A stretch of 64,000 bases of DNA, taken from Arthrobacter russicus. Its GTDB lineage: Bacteria > Actinomycetota > Actinomycetes > Actinomycetales > Micrococcaceae. Of this stretch, positions 1-9,491 are shown in pieces. The notes beneath the pieces were generated by a model. That model made no database searches, was not told where the DNA came from, and saw nothing but the letters and a program-made list of their open reading frames with translations. The first letter of the stretch is position 1. The number at the start of each line of letters is the position of its first letter. Where the stretch lies: positions 1,984,001-2,048,000 of the forward strand of contig NZ_JAVDQF010000001.1 of the NCBI RefSeq assembly GCF_031454135.1. Reading direction: 5' to 3'. Both the position numbers and the translations under genes were made by a program.

Positions 1-787
1 CAAGCGGTTCAAAGCTCTTCGGGTCGATCACCTCGAAATAGTCCAAATCCACGCCGGGCACACTGCGCACCAGATCCACTGCGGATTCCAGGTCCAGGGG
101 CTCCCGGCGCTGCGCCCGGCCGACCAGCTCGCGGAGCGCCCGGGAAAGCACCAGGGACGCCTCCCGCTCCGGCGCGGAGAGGAACCGGTTCCGGCTGGAA
201 AGCGCCAATCCGTCCGCGGCCCGGACCGTCGGCACCGGGACGATTTCCACCGGGAAGTTCAAGTCCGAAACCATCCGCTGCACCAAGGCCAACTGCTGTG
301 CGTCCTTCTGCCCGAAATAGGCCCGGTAGCCGGCGCGGACCGTCGGCTGTGCCGCATGCAGGAGTTTCGAGACCACGGTGAGCGCCCCGTCGAAGTGGCC
401 CGGCCGCGAAGCCCCTTCGAAGACCTCGCCCAAGGAACCGGCGGACACCCGGACCATCGGGGCTCCGTCCGGGTACATCTCCTCCGCCGAAGGCGCGAAC
501 ACCAGGTCCACGCCCACGGATTCGAGCAGCTCGACGTCCGATTCCAGAGTCCGCGGATACCGTTCCAGGTCTTTCGCGTCCCCGAATTGCAACGGATTCA
601 CGAAAATCGAAACCACCGTAGCGGTCTCCGCCGCCACCGAAGTGGCCGCGAGCTCGGCGTGGCCGGCATGCAATGCGCCCATCGTCGGCACCAAGCCGAA
701 CGACGCTTGCCGGTCCGGAACATCGGCCAACAGTCGGGCACTTGCCGCACGCAGATCCGCTATGCTGCGGACCACGGTAATGGCCAC
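1..787 (-). CDS. panC: Pantoate--beta-alanine ligase, 3' end outside window
   Basis: Pantothenate synthetase joins pantoate and beta-alanine using ATP in the cytosol, the last step of vitamin B5 synthesis. About 262 codons are visible and the frame stays open to the left edge, so the C-terminus is missing. The nucleotide-binding motif [10 protein letters not shown] lies near residues 34-43, the FVNPLQF segment near 63-69, and the KMSKS-like [10 protein letters not shown] near 195-204. The GTG start at 785-787 directly abuts the stop of the DUF2520 gene (788-790), which implies translational coupling. It is the last visible gene of the minus-strand folate/pantothenate run. The family assignment is firm. 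Confidence 0.96.
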   Translation of the reverse strand, partial: MAITVVRSIADLRAASARLLADVPDRQASFGLVPTMGALHAGHAELAATSVAAETATVVSIFVNPLQFGDAKDLERYPRTLESDVELLESVGVDLVFAPSAEEMYPDGAPMVRVSAGSLGEVFEGASRPGHFDGALTVVSKLLHAAQPTVRAGYRAYFGQKDAQQLALVQRMVSDLNFPVEIVPVPTVRAADGLALSSRNRFLSAPEREASLVLSRALRELVGRAQRREPLDLESAVDLVRSVPGVDLDYFEVIDPKSFEPL

Positions 788-1699
788 TTATTCCTCCACT
801 GAATCATCGTCATGCGCGGCCAGAGCCGCCTGGATCCGGCTCAATTGCGCAATCGTGAGCTTGCCCCGCTCCACAGCGCGCGCCGCGGTGATCCCCGCCA
901 TCGCGCGATAGGCGTCGAGCACCTCCGCAGAACTCTCCTGCAACGCGTCGACGTGCGCCCGGACAGTTCCGGCGTCGCCGCGGACCACGGGTCCGGTCAA
1001 AGCATTCTCGCCCGAACTCAGCGCATTCTCCAAAGCGGCCCGGAGCAATGGGCCGAGCATCCGTTCCGGATGTTCCACCCCGATGCTGCCCAGCAGCTCG
1101 GCTGATTGCGCTACCAGGGTGGCCAGGTGGTTCGCCCCGTGCGCCAGTGCCGCATGGTAGAGCGCCCGGTCGGCCTCCGCGATCGGCACCGGTTCCGCAC
1201 CCATTTCCACCACCAGCGCCTGGGCGATCGGCAACATCGCGACGTCGGCGGTGACGCCGAAACTCGAATCCGGCAAGCGTGCCAAATCCAGACTGTGCCC
1301 GGTGAAGGTCATGGCCGGGTGGATCGCCAGCGGAATCGCCCCGGCGGCCCGCGCCGGTGCCAATACGCCGACGCCGAAACGGCCCGAGGTGTGCGCCACC
1401 AGCTGGCCGGCCTGCCAGGCGTCCACCGCGGCCAGTCCGGCCACGAGCGGCTGCAGGGCATCGTCCGGAACCGCCAGCAGCACGAGTTCCGCGCGCTCCA
1501 CGATGTCCGGGATCTCCAGAATCGGAACCTGAGGGAGCAGCAGCTCGGCCCGGTCCCGGGAAGCTTCGGATACCGCGGACACCCCGACGACGGCGTGCCC
1601 GGCGGCGCGCAGGGCCGCACCGAGCACCGCGCCGACCTTTCCCGCACCGATCACGCCCACGCCCAGTCGTCCCGGCTTTCCCGATCGTTCGCTGGTCAA
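788..1699 (-). CDS. Rossmann-like, DUF2520 domain oxidoreductase
   Basis: The protein has 303 residues. An N-terminal NAD(P)-binding Rossmann fold carries GAGKVGAVLG at about residues 18-27, followed by a DUF2520-type helical C-terminal domain (about 150-290) like the substrate half of ketopantoate reductase and 6-phosphogluconate dehydrogenase-type enzymes. The substrate is unknown. The gene directly abuts panC and follows the PH-domain pair by 6 bp, so it is probably cotranscribed. Placement next to panC suggests, by inference only, a role in pantoate supply. The domain calls are from family knowledge and fit the usual length. Confidence 0.85.
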   Translation of the reverse strand: MTSERSGKPGRLGVGVIGAGKVGAVLGAALRAAGHAVVGVSAVSEASRDRAELLLPQVPILEIPDIVERAELVLLAVPDDALQPLVAGLAAVDAWQAGQLVAHTSGRFGVGVLAPARAAGAIPLAIHPAMTFTGHSLDLARLPDSSFGVTADVAMLPIAQALVVEMGAEPVPIAEADRALYHAALAHGANHLATLVAQSAELLGSIGVEHPERMLGPLLRAALENALSSGENALTGPVVRGDAGTVRAHVDALQESSAEVLDAYRAMAGITAARAVERGKLTIAQLSRIQAALAAHDDDSVEE

Positions 1700-1705
1700 T
1701 GTCGC

Positions 1706-3181
1706 TCAGTCATTTCCGCTCGGCTTTTCTGCTTGGTCATCCTGGCTTTGCATCCAACGTTCCGGTCGGGCCAGCCGTCGCGCTTTGGCGGCTCGGGCGG
1801 CTTGTGCCAAAAAGAGCTCGCGCGCTGTCGCCAAGTCCATATGGTGCACCACCGGCTTGACCGGCCCCGGGGTAGAGTGCAGCTCGAAATCCGCCAGGCC
1901 GAGCAGCCGTTGCACCGGGCCTTGGTTCAACTGCAAAGATTGGGTCCGCTCATGCGGAACCACTTGCAGATTCCGGAAGAATACGCCGTGCCGGCACAGC
2001 AAGGCTGTCTCGGTGGCCCGGAAAGCGTTGCGCCGCCAAGCGATCGGGTCGACCCAGCGGGCCCTGCCGGGCGAATGCCGGAACCCGCCGGCGGTGCCGG
2101 TGCCGCGCAGCGCGGCGGTGAACACATCGTGCGGATCCGGCACACCGGGATCGGCGAAAATCAGACCCAGCACCGCGAACACGTCTTGGAGATTGCCCAC
2201 CGGCAGGAGCGTGCTGCGGTTTTCGTGTTGCGAATCCCCGTAGCCGGCGACATTGAGGTGGATCCGGTACCAGCCGAAAATCCGCCACACCGGCCCCTGG
2301 CTGATGCCCACGGCCTGCACCCGGCCGGGCGGGATGGTCTGCGCCCGGGTTTCCAGCAGCCCGTAGTGCAGGCGCACGCCGTCCGGCGAGGTCGCGATCC
2401 GGAAATTGAAGTCTTTCGAGAAGCGCTGCCAATAACCGCCGCCCAGCGCCAGCAGAACCGGCAGCAGGCCGAACAGGGCGCCCCACCAGCCCAAGCTGGC
2501 GAGCACCACCAAACCTGCGGCCACCAGCAGCAGGACCAAGGTAAGTTCCGAAGCCACAATCGAGCCCAGGATCCGAGCCGGCGGAATCTGCAGCACTTGC
2601 TGTTCCGGTGCCTCTTCAACCGCAGTGGGGTTCTCCGGATCTACCCTGACCCCCGCAGCACGGGCCAGGATCGCTGCCCGCAACCGCTTGGCCTCGTCGA
2701 GCTTGAGGAAGGACAGCTTCATGGCGGACTTGCCGGAATCCGCGACTTCGAACTTCAGTTCGGCCAAACCGAAAATCCGGGCCAGCAGCGGCTGCACCAC
2801 GTCGATCGCCTGCACCCGGTCGATCCGGGCCTGCCGCTGCTGCCGGAAAATGAACCCGGAATTGATCCGCACATGGTCATCGGTGACCTGATAGCGGGTG
2901 AAGTACCAACTGAGCACGAAGGCGACGCCGAACACCAGGACAGCGCCCCCCACGACGAGCGCCACGATCCACCAGGGGATTCCGGCCCCACCGGCGCGGC
3001 CCGAAATGCCTTCTTGGAACAGTTGCTCAAAGAAGCTGCGGCCGAAGATCACCGCGACCGCGACCACGGCCAACCAGCCCCGGATCGCGGGAGAGGCCGG
3101 GTGCACGCGGTGCCAATCGCTCGCGCTGTCGGTATGGAATCCCGGCTGTGGCACCGCAGGGGCAGCGAGCGGATCGGTCAC
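1706..3181 (-). CDS. Membrane protein with repeated bacterial PH domains (YdbT-like)
   Basis: This 491-residue protein has hydrophobic segments near residues 33-52, 68-93 and 208-250. These are interleaved with three stretches that look like bacterial PH (bPH2) domains at about 93-190, 260-345 and 390-465. It resembles YdbT of Bacillus, a membrane-anchored protein of poorly defined envelope function. Its start overlaps the end of the upstream one-PH-domain gene by 4 bases, the usual YdbS-YdbT pairing. No catalytic residues are apparent. Function is inferred only from the pair architecture. Confidence 0.8.
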   Translation of the reverse strand: MTDPLAAPAVPQPGFHTDSASDWHRVHPASPAIRGWLAVVAVAVIFGRSFFEQLFQEGISGRAGGAGIPWWIVALVVGGAVLVFGVAFVLSWYFTRYQVTDDHVRINSGFIFRQQRQARIDRVQAIDVVQPLLARIFGLAELKFEVADSGKSAMKLSFLKLDEAKRLRAAILARAAGVRVDPENPTAVEEAPEQQVLQIPPARILGSIVASELTLVLLLVAAGLVVLASLGWWGALFGLLPVLLALGGGYWQRFSKDFNFRIATSPDGVRLHYGLLETRAQTIPPGRVQAVGISQGPVWRIFGWYRIHLNVAGYGDSQHENRSTLLPVGNLQDVFAVLGLIFADPGVPDPHDVFTAALRGTGTAGGFRHSPGRARWVDPIAWRRNAFRATETALLCRHGVFFRNLQVVPHERTQSLQLNQGPVQRLLGLADFELHSTPGPVKPVVHHMDLATARELFLAQAARAAKARRLARPERWMQSQDDQAEKPSGND

Positions 3182-3687
3182 AGCCCCGCCAATTTCGACT
3201 CGCCGAGTGCCGAAAGCTGCTCCCGCAGACGGGCTGCCTCTTCAGTCGGCAAGCCTTCGATCAAGGCATTCGTGCCAGGTGAGGCGGTGTGCAGCTTCAG
3301 CGTGGCCAAGCCCAAGGCCCGCTCCAGAGGCCCGACTCCGACGTCGACGTACTGCATCCGCCCATAAGGCACCACGAGGACCCTTTGGAAGAAAAGACCG
3401 CGGCGGATCAACAAATCGTCGTCGCGTTCCGCGAACCCGATCGCCCGGACTTGGCGCGGCACCAGCAGCAGTCGCCAGATCCGCACCGCGAAAGCCGCCA
3501 GCAGCAAAAGCCAGGCGAGCCAGATCGGGAACCCGGGCCACCAGCCGATCGCCTGGAAGAGCAGTGGAATCGCGAAAATGGCCATGACCAGCACGGTGCC
3601 CAGACCCTCGCGGAGCAAACGCAGCAACACCAGTTTCGGTGATACCCGCAACCACTGGATCCCTGTCGGATCGATCGGTTCCCGCAT
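3178..3687 (-). CDS. PH domain-containing membrane protein (YdbS-like)
   Basis: The protein has 169 residues with two membrane segments near residues 22-65 and one bacterial PH domain at about 75-160. The ATG at 3685-3687 was chosen because AAGGAG lies just upstream and the similarity-bearing sequence starts there. An in-frame ATG at 3831 would add 48 low-complexity residues and overlap the DUF3180 gene. It overlaps the three-PH-domain gene by 4 bases and probably works with it. Its role in the envelope is not established. Confidence 0.8.
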   Translation of the reverse strand: MREPIDPTGIQWLRVSPKLVLLRLLREGLGTVLVMAIFAIPLLFQAIGWWPGFPIWLAWLLLLAAFAVRIWRLLLVPRQVRAIGFAERDDDLLIRRGLFFQRVLVVPYGRMQYVDVGVGPLERALGLATLKLHTASPGTNALIEGLPTEEAARLREQLSALGESKLAGL

Positions 3688-3793
3688 GTCCCGCTCCTTC
3701 AAAAGTGCCGTGCTCCGGCCTGTTGCATCGTGTCTGGAAAATCGAGTGGTGCCGGGCCAACGCGCCGACCCCGCTAGTGCCGCAGCCGCCGGT

Positions 3794-4315
3794 TCAGCGG
3801 GCGAACTCTTCGCCCCCGGCGCCCTCTTCACCCGGGCGCCGTTCTTTGGCCGCCGGATTGCCGTCGTCCGGTGGAATCCGGCAGAACCGCTCCACTACCA
3901 AACCGACCACGACCATCGCAGCGGAGCCGCCGATCAATACCAACGGCAAAGTCAGCACCCCGGCGCCGGCCCCATAGGCGATTGCGACCATGGCGTCCAC
4001 CGCGACCCCGGCGTGCCAGCCCAACAACAAGGCACCAGCATAAGCACTGGCTTGGGCCAGCACTAGGGTCCGGGCGGCCAAAATCGGGTTGAGCTCCCGG
4101 TCCCGTTTGCCGTCCCGCCACCGGCGCACCCGCAAACCCAACACCAAAACGATCACGATGACCAGTCCCAGGGTGACCAAGGCGCTGTAGGGCAAGGCCG
4201 GCGTCGGCAAGCTGAACCGGTTGGTGAGCACCGTGGCCGACCAGCCTGCGGCAGCAGCGATCACGGCGATCACGGCGAGCCACAAGGGCCGGATAGTACG
4301 GAGCTGGGACTTCAT
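3794..4315 (-). CDS. DUF3180 family membrane protein
   Basis: This 173-residue protein has four hydrophobic segments at about residues 10-30, 42-62, 88-106 and 112-140, and a charged cytoplasmic tail. It matches the actinobacterial DUF3180 family, which typically sits directly after folK in the folate operon, as here. No enzymatic motif is visible and the function is unknown. An 81-bp gap separates it from folK and a 106-bp gap from the PH-domain pair, so an internal promoter is possible. No clear one was recognised. Confidence 0.82.
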   Translation of the reverse strand: MKSQLRTIRPLWLAVIAVIAAAAGWSATVLTNRFSLPTPALPYSALVTLGLVIVIVLVLGLRVRRWRDGKRDRELNPILAARTLVLAQASAYAGALLLGWHAGVAVDAMVAIAYGAGAGVLTLPLVLIGGSAAMVVVGLVVERFCRIPPDDGNPAAKERRPGEEGAGGEEFAR

Positions 4316-4396
4316 GGCTTCCTCGGCTTGGAATCGGCAAAGCTATTGCATCAACGGTATCAATCCGGCCGGCTCGGCCCGGTCAACCGGCTTGGT

Positions 4397-4903
4397 TCAC
4401 CCGGCATACCCGTCGAAGTCCTCGACGTCGTCCAAATCGCGGGCAGCGCCGGCCAGATCCCGGACCGGCATTCCGGACAGGGTGGCGTGCGGGTTCATCA
4501 AAAGCCACGGGACCAGCACGAAAGCACGCTCCGCGGCCCTGGGGTGCGGCAGGGTCAGTTCCGGATCGTCCTGCTGCAGATCGCCGTACACGATGATGTC
4601 CACGTCCAAGGTCCGCGGGCCCCATCGGACGACCCGCTCCCGGTGGTGTCTGGCCTCGACCGCTTGGCAGTGCGCCAGCAGCTCAACCGCAGACAATTCG
4701 GTTTCGACCTCCATCACCATGTTCAGGTAAGGAGGCTGGTCCGGCGGACCGCCGACCGCCTGGGTCTGCACCACCGGGGAGACGTCGCACAACCGCACCT
4801 GGGGATGTTCGACCAGGTCGGCCACGGCACTGGCCAGGGTTCCGGCCCGCTCGCCGAGGTTGGAGCCCAATGCGAGGATCGCGCGGACCGGCAATCCGCT
4901 CAT
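4397..4903 (-). CDS. folK: 2-amino-4-hydroxy-6-hydroxymethyldihydropteridine diphosphokinase
   Basis: HPPK transfers pyrophosphate from ATP to 6-hydroxymethyldihydropterin in folate synthesis. The 168-residue length is normal. The N-terminal LALGSNLG (about residues 10-17) and the signature RWGPRTLDVDII (93-104), with its two metal-binding aspartates, are both intact. The start ATG overlaps the folB stop in an ATGA arrangement, so folB and folK are translationally coupled. The call is secure. Confidence 0.97.
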   Translation of the reverse strand: MSGLPVRAILALGSNLGERAGTLASAVADLVEHPQVRLCDVSPVVQTQAVGGPPDQPPYLNMVMEVETELSAVELLAHCQAVEARHHRERVVRWGPRTLDVDIIVYGDLQQDDPELTLPHPRAAERAFVLVPWLLMNPHATLSGMPVRDLAGAARDLDDVEDFDGYAG

Positions 4904-5316
4904 CCCTGTTCCCGGTAAACCGTGACCGAGACATCTCCGAAGGGCACCTGGATCGGAGCTTTCGGCTTGTGCACCGTGATCTCCACTGCGGCGACCGGGA
5001 AGCCGGCCAGCAATTTCTGCGCGGTGCGCTCCGCCAAGGTCTCGATCAGGTCGAAGGGCTCGCCGGTGATCATCGCTTTGATCGCCTCGGCCACCTCGGC
5101 ATAATTCGCAGTCTGGTCCAATTCGTCATTGGCCGACGCCGGCCGGACGTCGGTGAAGAGCACTGCGTCGACGATGAACGGTTGCCCGTCGCTCTTTTCG
5201 CGTTCGAACACCCCGTGGTGGCCGATCGCGGTCACTCCACTGAGCGTGATCCGGTCCGGTCGGGCCAAGGGCGAATCTCGGACCGCAGCGGAATCCGCCG
5301 CCTGTTCTGCCGCCAC
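4900..5316 (-). CDS. folB: Dihydroneopterin aldolase
   Basis: This enzyme cleaves dihydroneopterin to hydroxymethyldihydropterin and glycolaldehyde. It has 138 residues, with an N-terminal stretch of about 20 residues that is longer than minimal family members. The motif GVTAIGHHGVFEREK (about 27-41) and the catalytic lysine region VHKPKAPI (about 114-121) are present. The GTG start at 5314-5316 shares one base with the folP stop. It lies between folP and folK in the same coupled operon. Confidence 0.96.
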   Translation of the reverse strand: MAAEQAADSAAVRDSPLARPDRITLSGVTAIGHHGVFEREKSDGQPFIVDAVLFTDVRPASANDELDQTANYAEVAEAIKAMITGEPFDLIETLAERTAQKLLAGFPVAAVEITVHKPKAPIQVPFGDVSVTVYREQG

Positions 5317-6263
5317 TAGCCCTGGCTTCCATCGCTGCTGCGGACCGCCGGGGCTGCTGCGGCGCGGACTCGGGCCGCCACTTTCGCAGCATGCAGATTG
5401 CCCACCACATCATGCACTCGGATGCCCCACACGCCCTTGCCCGCGGCAATCGCGGTGGTGGCGATGGTGGCGTGGTCCCGTTCGGTCGGTGCCGCCGCCT
5501 TGCCCGCGGTGCTCAGCAACGAACCCAGGAAACGCTTGCGGGAGGTGCCCACCAGTACCCGGTGCCCGAGCTTCCCGAGTTGCTCCAGGTTCGCCAGCAA
5601 TTCCCAATTCTGGTCCGCGGTCTTGGAAAAGCCCAGACCGGGGTCCACGATCAGCTGCTCCGGCTGAACCCCGGCCGAATAGAAGACCTGCAGTGCAGCA
5701 CCGAGCTCGGCGACCACGTCATCGATCAGATTCGCATAACGGATCAGCGAATCCATGATCTTGGCATCACCACGACGATGCATCAAAACGTAAGGCGCCT
5801 TGCGCTCGGCGACCAAGGCCACCATTTCCGGGGTCACGCTCATGCCGGAGATGTCGTTGATGATCGCCGCACCGGCGTCGAGCGCTTTGGCCGCAGTCTC
5901 GGCGTGCCGGGTGTCCACGCTGACCAGGGCGCCGGCTTTGACCATGGCTTCGATGACCGGCATGATCCGCTCCTGCTCGGTGGCCGGATCGACCTCATCG
6001 GCTCCGGGACGGGTTGATTCGCCGCCGATGTCGATCACATCGGCTCCGGCGTAGAACATCCGCAGCCCGTGCGCGATCGCGGTATCCAAGGAATTGTAGG
6101 AACCGCCGTCGCTGAACGAATCCGGAGTCACATTGAGGATGCCGAAGACCACGGCACGGTCCGTGGGCAACTTGTCGAAGCTGGCCGGTTTGCGCGGCGA
6201 GCGCAGCGTCGGCAGTGGTGATGTGGCCGGTCCGGTTCCGGGGGCGGCAGCGAGGGAGTCCAT
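5316..6263 (-). CDS. folP: Dihydropteroate synthase
   Basis: DHPS condenses hydroxymethyldihydropterin pyrophosphate with p-aminobenzoate and is the sulfonamide target. It has 315 residues. The N-terminal 30 residues are Pro/Ala-rich and probably disordered. The signature GILNVTPDSFSDGG lies near residues 41-54, and the second pterin-binding signature, with DIGGESTRPGA, lies near 77-87. The gene is 22 bp downstream of folE and overlaps folB by one base. The downstream lysine/arginine signature (GTSRKRFLG) is also intact. Confidence 0.97.
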   Translation of the reverse strand: MDSLAAAPGTGPATSPLPTLRSPRKPASFDKLPTDRAVVFGILNVTPDSFSDGGSYNSLDTAIAHGLRMFYAGADVIDIGGESTRPGADEVDPATEQERIMPVIEAMVKAGALVSVDTRHAETAAKALDAGAAIINDISGMSVTPEMVALVAERKAPYVLMHRRGDAKIMDSLIRYANLIDDVVAELGAALQVFYSAGVQPEQLIVDPGLGFSKTADQNWELLANLEQLGKLGHRVLVGTSRKRFLGSLLSTAGKAAAPTERDHATIATTAIAAGKGVWGIRVHDVVGNLHAAKVAARVRAAAAPAVRSSDGSQG

Positions 6264-6285
6264 AATTACCTTCTGTTGGATTGCG

Positions 6286-6921
6286 TCATTTGCCCAGAAT
6301 CAAGCTCATGGCTTCAGCGCGGGTTGCCGGTTCGTGCAGGATGCCGCGCACTGCCGAAGTCACCGTTTTGGCTCCGGGCTTGCGGACGCCGCGCATCGAC
6401 ATGCACATGTGTTCGCATTCGACCACGACGATCGCTCCGCGGGGCTTGAGGTGCTCCACGAGCGCATCCACGATCTGCGTGGTCAGCCGCTCCTGGACTT
6501 GCGGGCGTTTCGCGAAAACGTCGACCAGCCGGGCGAGCTTGCTCAGGCCCGTGACTTTCCCTTCCGCGGAGGGGATGTAGCCCACGTGCGCGGATCCGTG
6601 GAAGGGCACCAGATGGTGCTCACAGGTCGAGTAGAACGGAATGTCCTTGACCAGCACCAATTCCTGGTGCGAAATGTCGAAAGTCCGGGACAGGACCTGT
6701 GCCGGGTCCTGGTTCAACCCGGAAAAGACTTCGGCGTATGCCCGGGCCACCCGTTGCGGGGTTTCCGCCAGCCCGCTGCGGTCCGGATCTTCGCCGATCG
6801 CGATCAGGATCTCCCGCACCGCGGCCTCGATCCGTGGCAGATCCACGCTCGACTCGGCAGGCGGTTTCGCTTCTTCGTCGACATCACACACGAGAGAGAT
6901 CCTATCTGGAATCATCGGCAC
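6286..6921 (-). CDS. folE: GTP cyclohydrolase I
   Basis: This enzyme makes 7,8-dihydroneopterin triphosphate from GTP, the first committed step of folate synthesis. It has 211 residues from a GTG start. An ATG two codons in (6915) is an alternative and the ribosome site is weak, so the exact start is uncertain. Zinc ligands are visible as Cys100 and His103 in [10 protein letters not shown] and Cys173 in [10 protein letters not shown]. It lies 64 bp downstream of ftsH, the usual actinobacterial order. Confidence 0.96.
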   Translation of the reverse strand: MPMIPDRISLVCDVDEEAKPPAESSVDLPRIEAAVREILIAIGEDPDRSGLAETPQRVARAYAEVFSGLNQDPAQVLSRTFDISHQELVLVKDIPFYSTCEHHLVPFHGSAHVGYIPSAEGKVTGLSKLARLVDVFAKRPQVQERLTTQIVDALVEHLKPRGAIVVVECEHMCMSMRGVRKPGAKTVTSAVRGILHEPATRAEAMSLILGK

Positions 6922-6985
6922 TTCGTTCCGCGGTTACGCCCGGTCCGTTGGCCTGGGCTTGTATATCCGGGCCACCGGCAAGCCT

Positions 6986-9145
6986 TCAGCGCTCCTCTGC
7001 CGGAGCTCCGCCGTCGTGCTGCTGGCCGTTCGGACCGGAGTCATGCTGATTCGACTGCCCACCGGGGTTCGTGCCGCCAGAAGCGCCGCCGGCCGAACCC
7101 CCACCGGGGTTCCCCAGGCTGCCGCCGGTTGCCCCACCCGGCGCATCCGCGGGCCCCGGAAGGTTGGCCGAGGCCAACTGCTCCTGCGGAGTCAAGGTGT
7201 CCGGATCCGGATCACCGGCTGCCGCGGCGTCCCGGCGCTCCTTGGCGGAGACCACCGGGGGGATGTCGGAAACCGGGCGGCTGTCCGCCGAGAGCCAGAC
7301 GTCGCGCAGCTCGCGCTTGCGGATGTCATGGAAGATTTCGGCGATTTCGGCTTGGTTCAAGGTCTCGCGTTCCAGCAATTCCAGGGCCAGCCGGTCCAGC
7401 ACATCCCGATTTTCGATCAGCACCGCGTAAGCCTCGTCATGGGCTTCTTCGATCAGCCTGCGGACTTCCTCGTCGATCATCGCGGCGACCGCTTCGGAGT
7501 AATCCCGGTCCCGGCCCGCGTCGCGGCCCATGAAGGGCTCACCGCTGCCGGTGCCGAGTTTGACCGCACCGATGCGTTCGCTCATGCCGTATTCGGTCAC
7601 CATCCGGCGCGCGGTTCCGGTCGCCTTCTCGATGTCGTTCGAAGCCCCGGTCGACGGATCGTGGAAAACGATCTCCTCGGCGACCCGTCCGCCCATCGCG
7701 TAGGACATCTGGTCCAGGAGCTCATTGCGGGTGACCGAGTATTTGTCGTCTTCCGGCACCACCATGGTGTAGCCCAGCGCACGGCCGCGCGGCAGGATGG
7801 TGATCTTGGTGACCGGAGCCGAATAGCGCAATGCCGCGGCGACCAGGGCGTGTCCGCCTTCGTGGTAGGCGGTGATCTTCCGCTCGCGCTCCTTCATCAC
7901 CCGGGTGCGCTTCTGCGGGCCGGCCATCACCCGGTCGATGGCTTCGTCCAACGCTCGGTCGTCGATCAGCTGGGCATTGGAGCGTGCGGTCAGCAGCGCG
8001 GCCTCGTTGAGCACGTTCGCCAGATCCGCGCCGGTATACCCGGGGGTCTTCTTGGCCACCGCATGCAGGTCGATGCCCGGCGCCATCGGCTTGCCCTTGG
8101 CATGCACGTGCAGGATCTGTTCCCGGCCGATCCGGTCCGGCGCTTCGACTGGAATCTGCCGATCGAAGCGGCCGGGACGCAGCAGCGCCGGGTCCAGTAC
8201 ATCGGGCCGGTTGGTCGCCGCGATCAAGATCACATTGGTCTTGACGTCGAAGCCGTCCATTTCGACCAGGAGCTGGTTGAGCGTCTGCTCGCGTTCGTCG
8301 TTGCCGCCGCCGATCCCGGCACCACGGTGCCGCCCGACGGCGTCGATCTCGTCGACGAAGATGATCGCCGGCGAGTTCGCCTTGGCCTGCTCGAAGAGAT
8401 CGCGGACCCGGCTGGCACCGACGCCGACGAACATTTCCACGAAGTCCGAGCCGGAGATCGAATAGAACGGCACGCCGGCCTCGCCGGCCACCGCGCGGGC
8501 GAGCAGGGTCTTGCCGGTTCCGGGCGGTCCGTAAAGCAGCACGCCCTTGGGGATCTTCGCGCCGACCGCCTGGAATTTCTGCGGTTCGCGCAGGAACTCC
8601 TTGATCTCGTGGAGCTCCTCGACCGCCTCATCGGCACCGGCGACGTCGGCGAAGGTGACCTGCGGATTGTCTTTGGAAATCAGCTTGGCCTTGGACTTGC
8701 CGAATTGCATCACTTTCGAGCCGCCGCCCTGCATGCGGGAAAGCAGGAACCAGAAGATCGCGCCGAGGATCAGGATCGGGACGATGAGCTGCAGGAATCC
8801 GACGAAGAAGTTGTTCTGCACCGGCTGATCATCGTAATCGGCAACTTTGGCGTCATTGAGCGCGGTGATCACGGCTTGCTCGCGGGCGTCCACGACATAG
8901 AACTGGACATTCTTGCCCAGATTCTGGTTGTTTTTGGAGAAGTCTTCCTTGAGCACCAAATCGACGCGGCCCTCGGCATAGACCTTGGCCGACTGGACTT
9001 TGCCGCCGCTGATCAAGGCCATGCCGTCAGAGGTGCCCACCCGGGCAGAACCGCCGACGCCGAGCAGGGAGAATCCGATCGCTCCGATCGCGACCACGAT
9101 GATGATCCAGACGATCGGACCTTTGAGGATTTTCTTGATGTCCAT
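6986..9145 (-). CDS. ftsH: ATP-dependent zinc metalloprotease FtsH
   Basis: FtsH is a membrane-anchored AAA+ protease that degrades misfolded membrane proteins and short-lived regulators. It has 719 residues. Two membrane segments lie at about 10-30 and 112-136. Walker A GPPGTGKT is at 206-213, Walker B IIFVDEID at 261-268, and the zinc motif HEGGH at 428-432. A Gly/Pro/Asn/Gln-rich tail of about 80 residues, typical of actinobacterial FtsH, ends the protein. It is the first gene of the minus-strand fol/pan run; the promoter must lie in 9146-9491. Confidence 0.98.
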   Translation of the reverse strand: MDIKKILKGPIVWIIIVVAIGAIGFSLLGVGGSARVGTSDGMALISGGKVQSAKVYAEGRVDLVLKEDFSKNNQNLGKNVQFYVVDAREQAVITALNDAKVADYDDQPVQNNFFVGFLQLIVPILILGAIFWFLLSRMQGGGSKVMQFGKSKAKLISKDNPQVTFADVAGADEAVEELHEIKEFLREPQKFQAVGAKIPKGVLLYGPPGTGKTLLARAVAGEAGVPFYSISGSDFVEMFVGVGASRVRDLFEQAKANSPAIIFVDEIDAVGRHRGAGIGGGNDEREQTLNQLLVEMDGFDVKTNVILIAATNRPDVLDPALLRPGRFDRQIPVEAPDRIGREQILHVHAKGKPMAPGIDLHAVAKKTPGYTGADLANVLNEAALLTARSNAQLIDDRALDEAIDRVMAGPQKRTRVMKERERKITAYHEGGHALVAAALRYSAPVTKITILPRGRALGYTMVVPEDDKYSVTRNELLDQMSYAMGGRVAEEIVFHDPSTGASNDIEKATGTARRMVTEYGMSERIGAVKLGTGSGEPFMGRDAGRDRDYSEAVAAMIDEEVRRLIEEAHDEAYAVLIENRDVLDRLALELLERETLNQAEIAEIFHDIRKRELRDVWLSADSRPVSDIPPVVSAKERRDAAAAGDPDPDTLTPQEQLASANLPGPADAPGGATGGSLGNPGGGSAGGASGGTNPGGQSNQHDSGPNGQQHDGGAPAEER

Positions 9146-9491
9146 GTACTCCGGGGAGTGACCCCGTCCTTCCTGCTGCGTTCTTCGGCGAACCGGGTCC
9201 GTCCTTGATCTGGAATGGGCCCCATCTAGCTATACACCGTCCGCAGACATTCACGCACAACGGGCCGGCTAAGTTCCCCTCCAGGCCGCAATGTTCCCTC
9301 TCAGCAGAACGACTATTCCCGTGCGGCGGCGGCTTCCCGACCGTCGACGCCTTCGAAATTGGCTCAAGCCGGGGAAGTATCCGTGGCGTCAGCCAATTTC
9401 GACGGCGATCCCATCGCGCACCATCAAGCACTTATCCACAACTGCCGCCCAGGGCCTGGCGCGAATCGGATCCCGATGGCAGCGTCAAACC
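9146..9491. other. Divergent intergenic region between ftsH and the AbiEi-like gene
   Basis: This stretch of about 346 bases must hold the ftsH promoter on the minus strand and that of the AbiEi-like gene on the plus strand. The plus-strand frame of the AbiEi-like gene is open upstream to an ATG at 9291. The added translation is Arg-rich and unlike the family, so it is treated as non-coding. A single DnaA-box-like TTATCCACA occurs at 9432-9440. No convincing riboswitch, hairpin or operator was recognised. Confidence 0.5.

Noticed and set aside
1106-3367. Long plus-strand open frame opposite the PH-domain genes
   Set aside because: The translation is Arg/Gln/His-rich without recognisable domains, and it lies antisense to well-supported genes.
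9432-9440. DnaA-box-like TTATCCACA
   Set aside because: It is a single copy with no cluster of boxes, no AT-rich unwinding region and no dnaA or dnaN nearby, so it is not an origin.
9146-9491. Folate-type riboswitch at the head of the ftsH-fol operon
   Set aside because: No recognisable aptamer core was found, and folE is preceded by the ftsH coding region.
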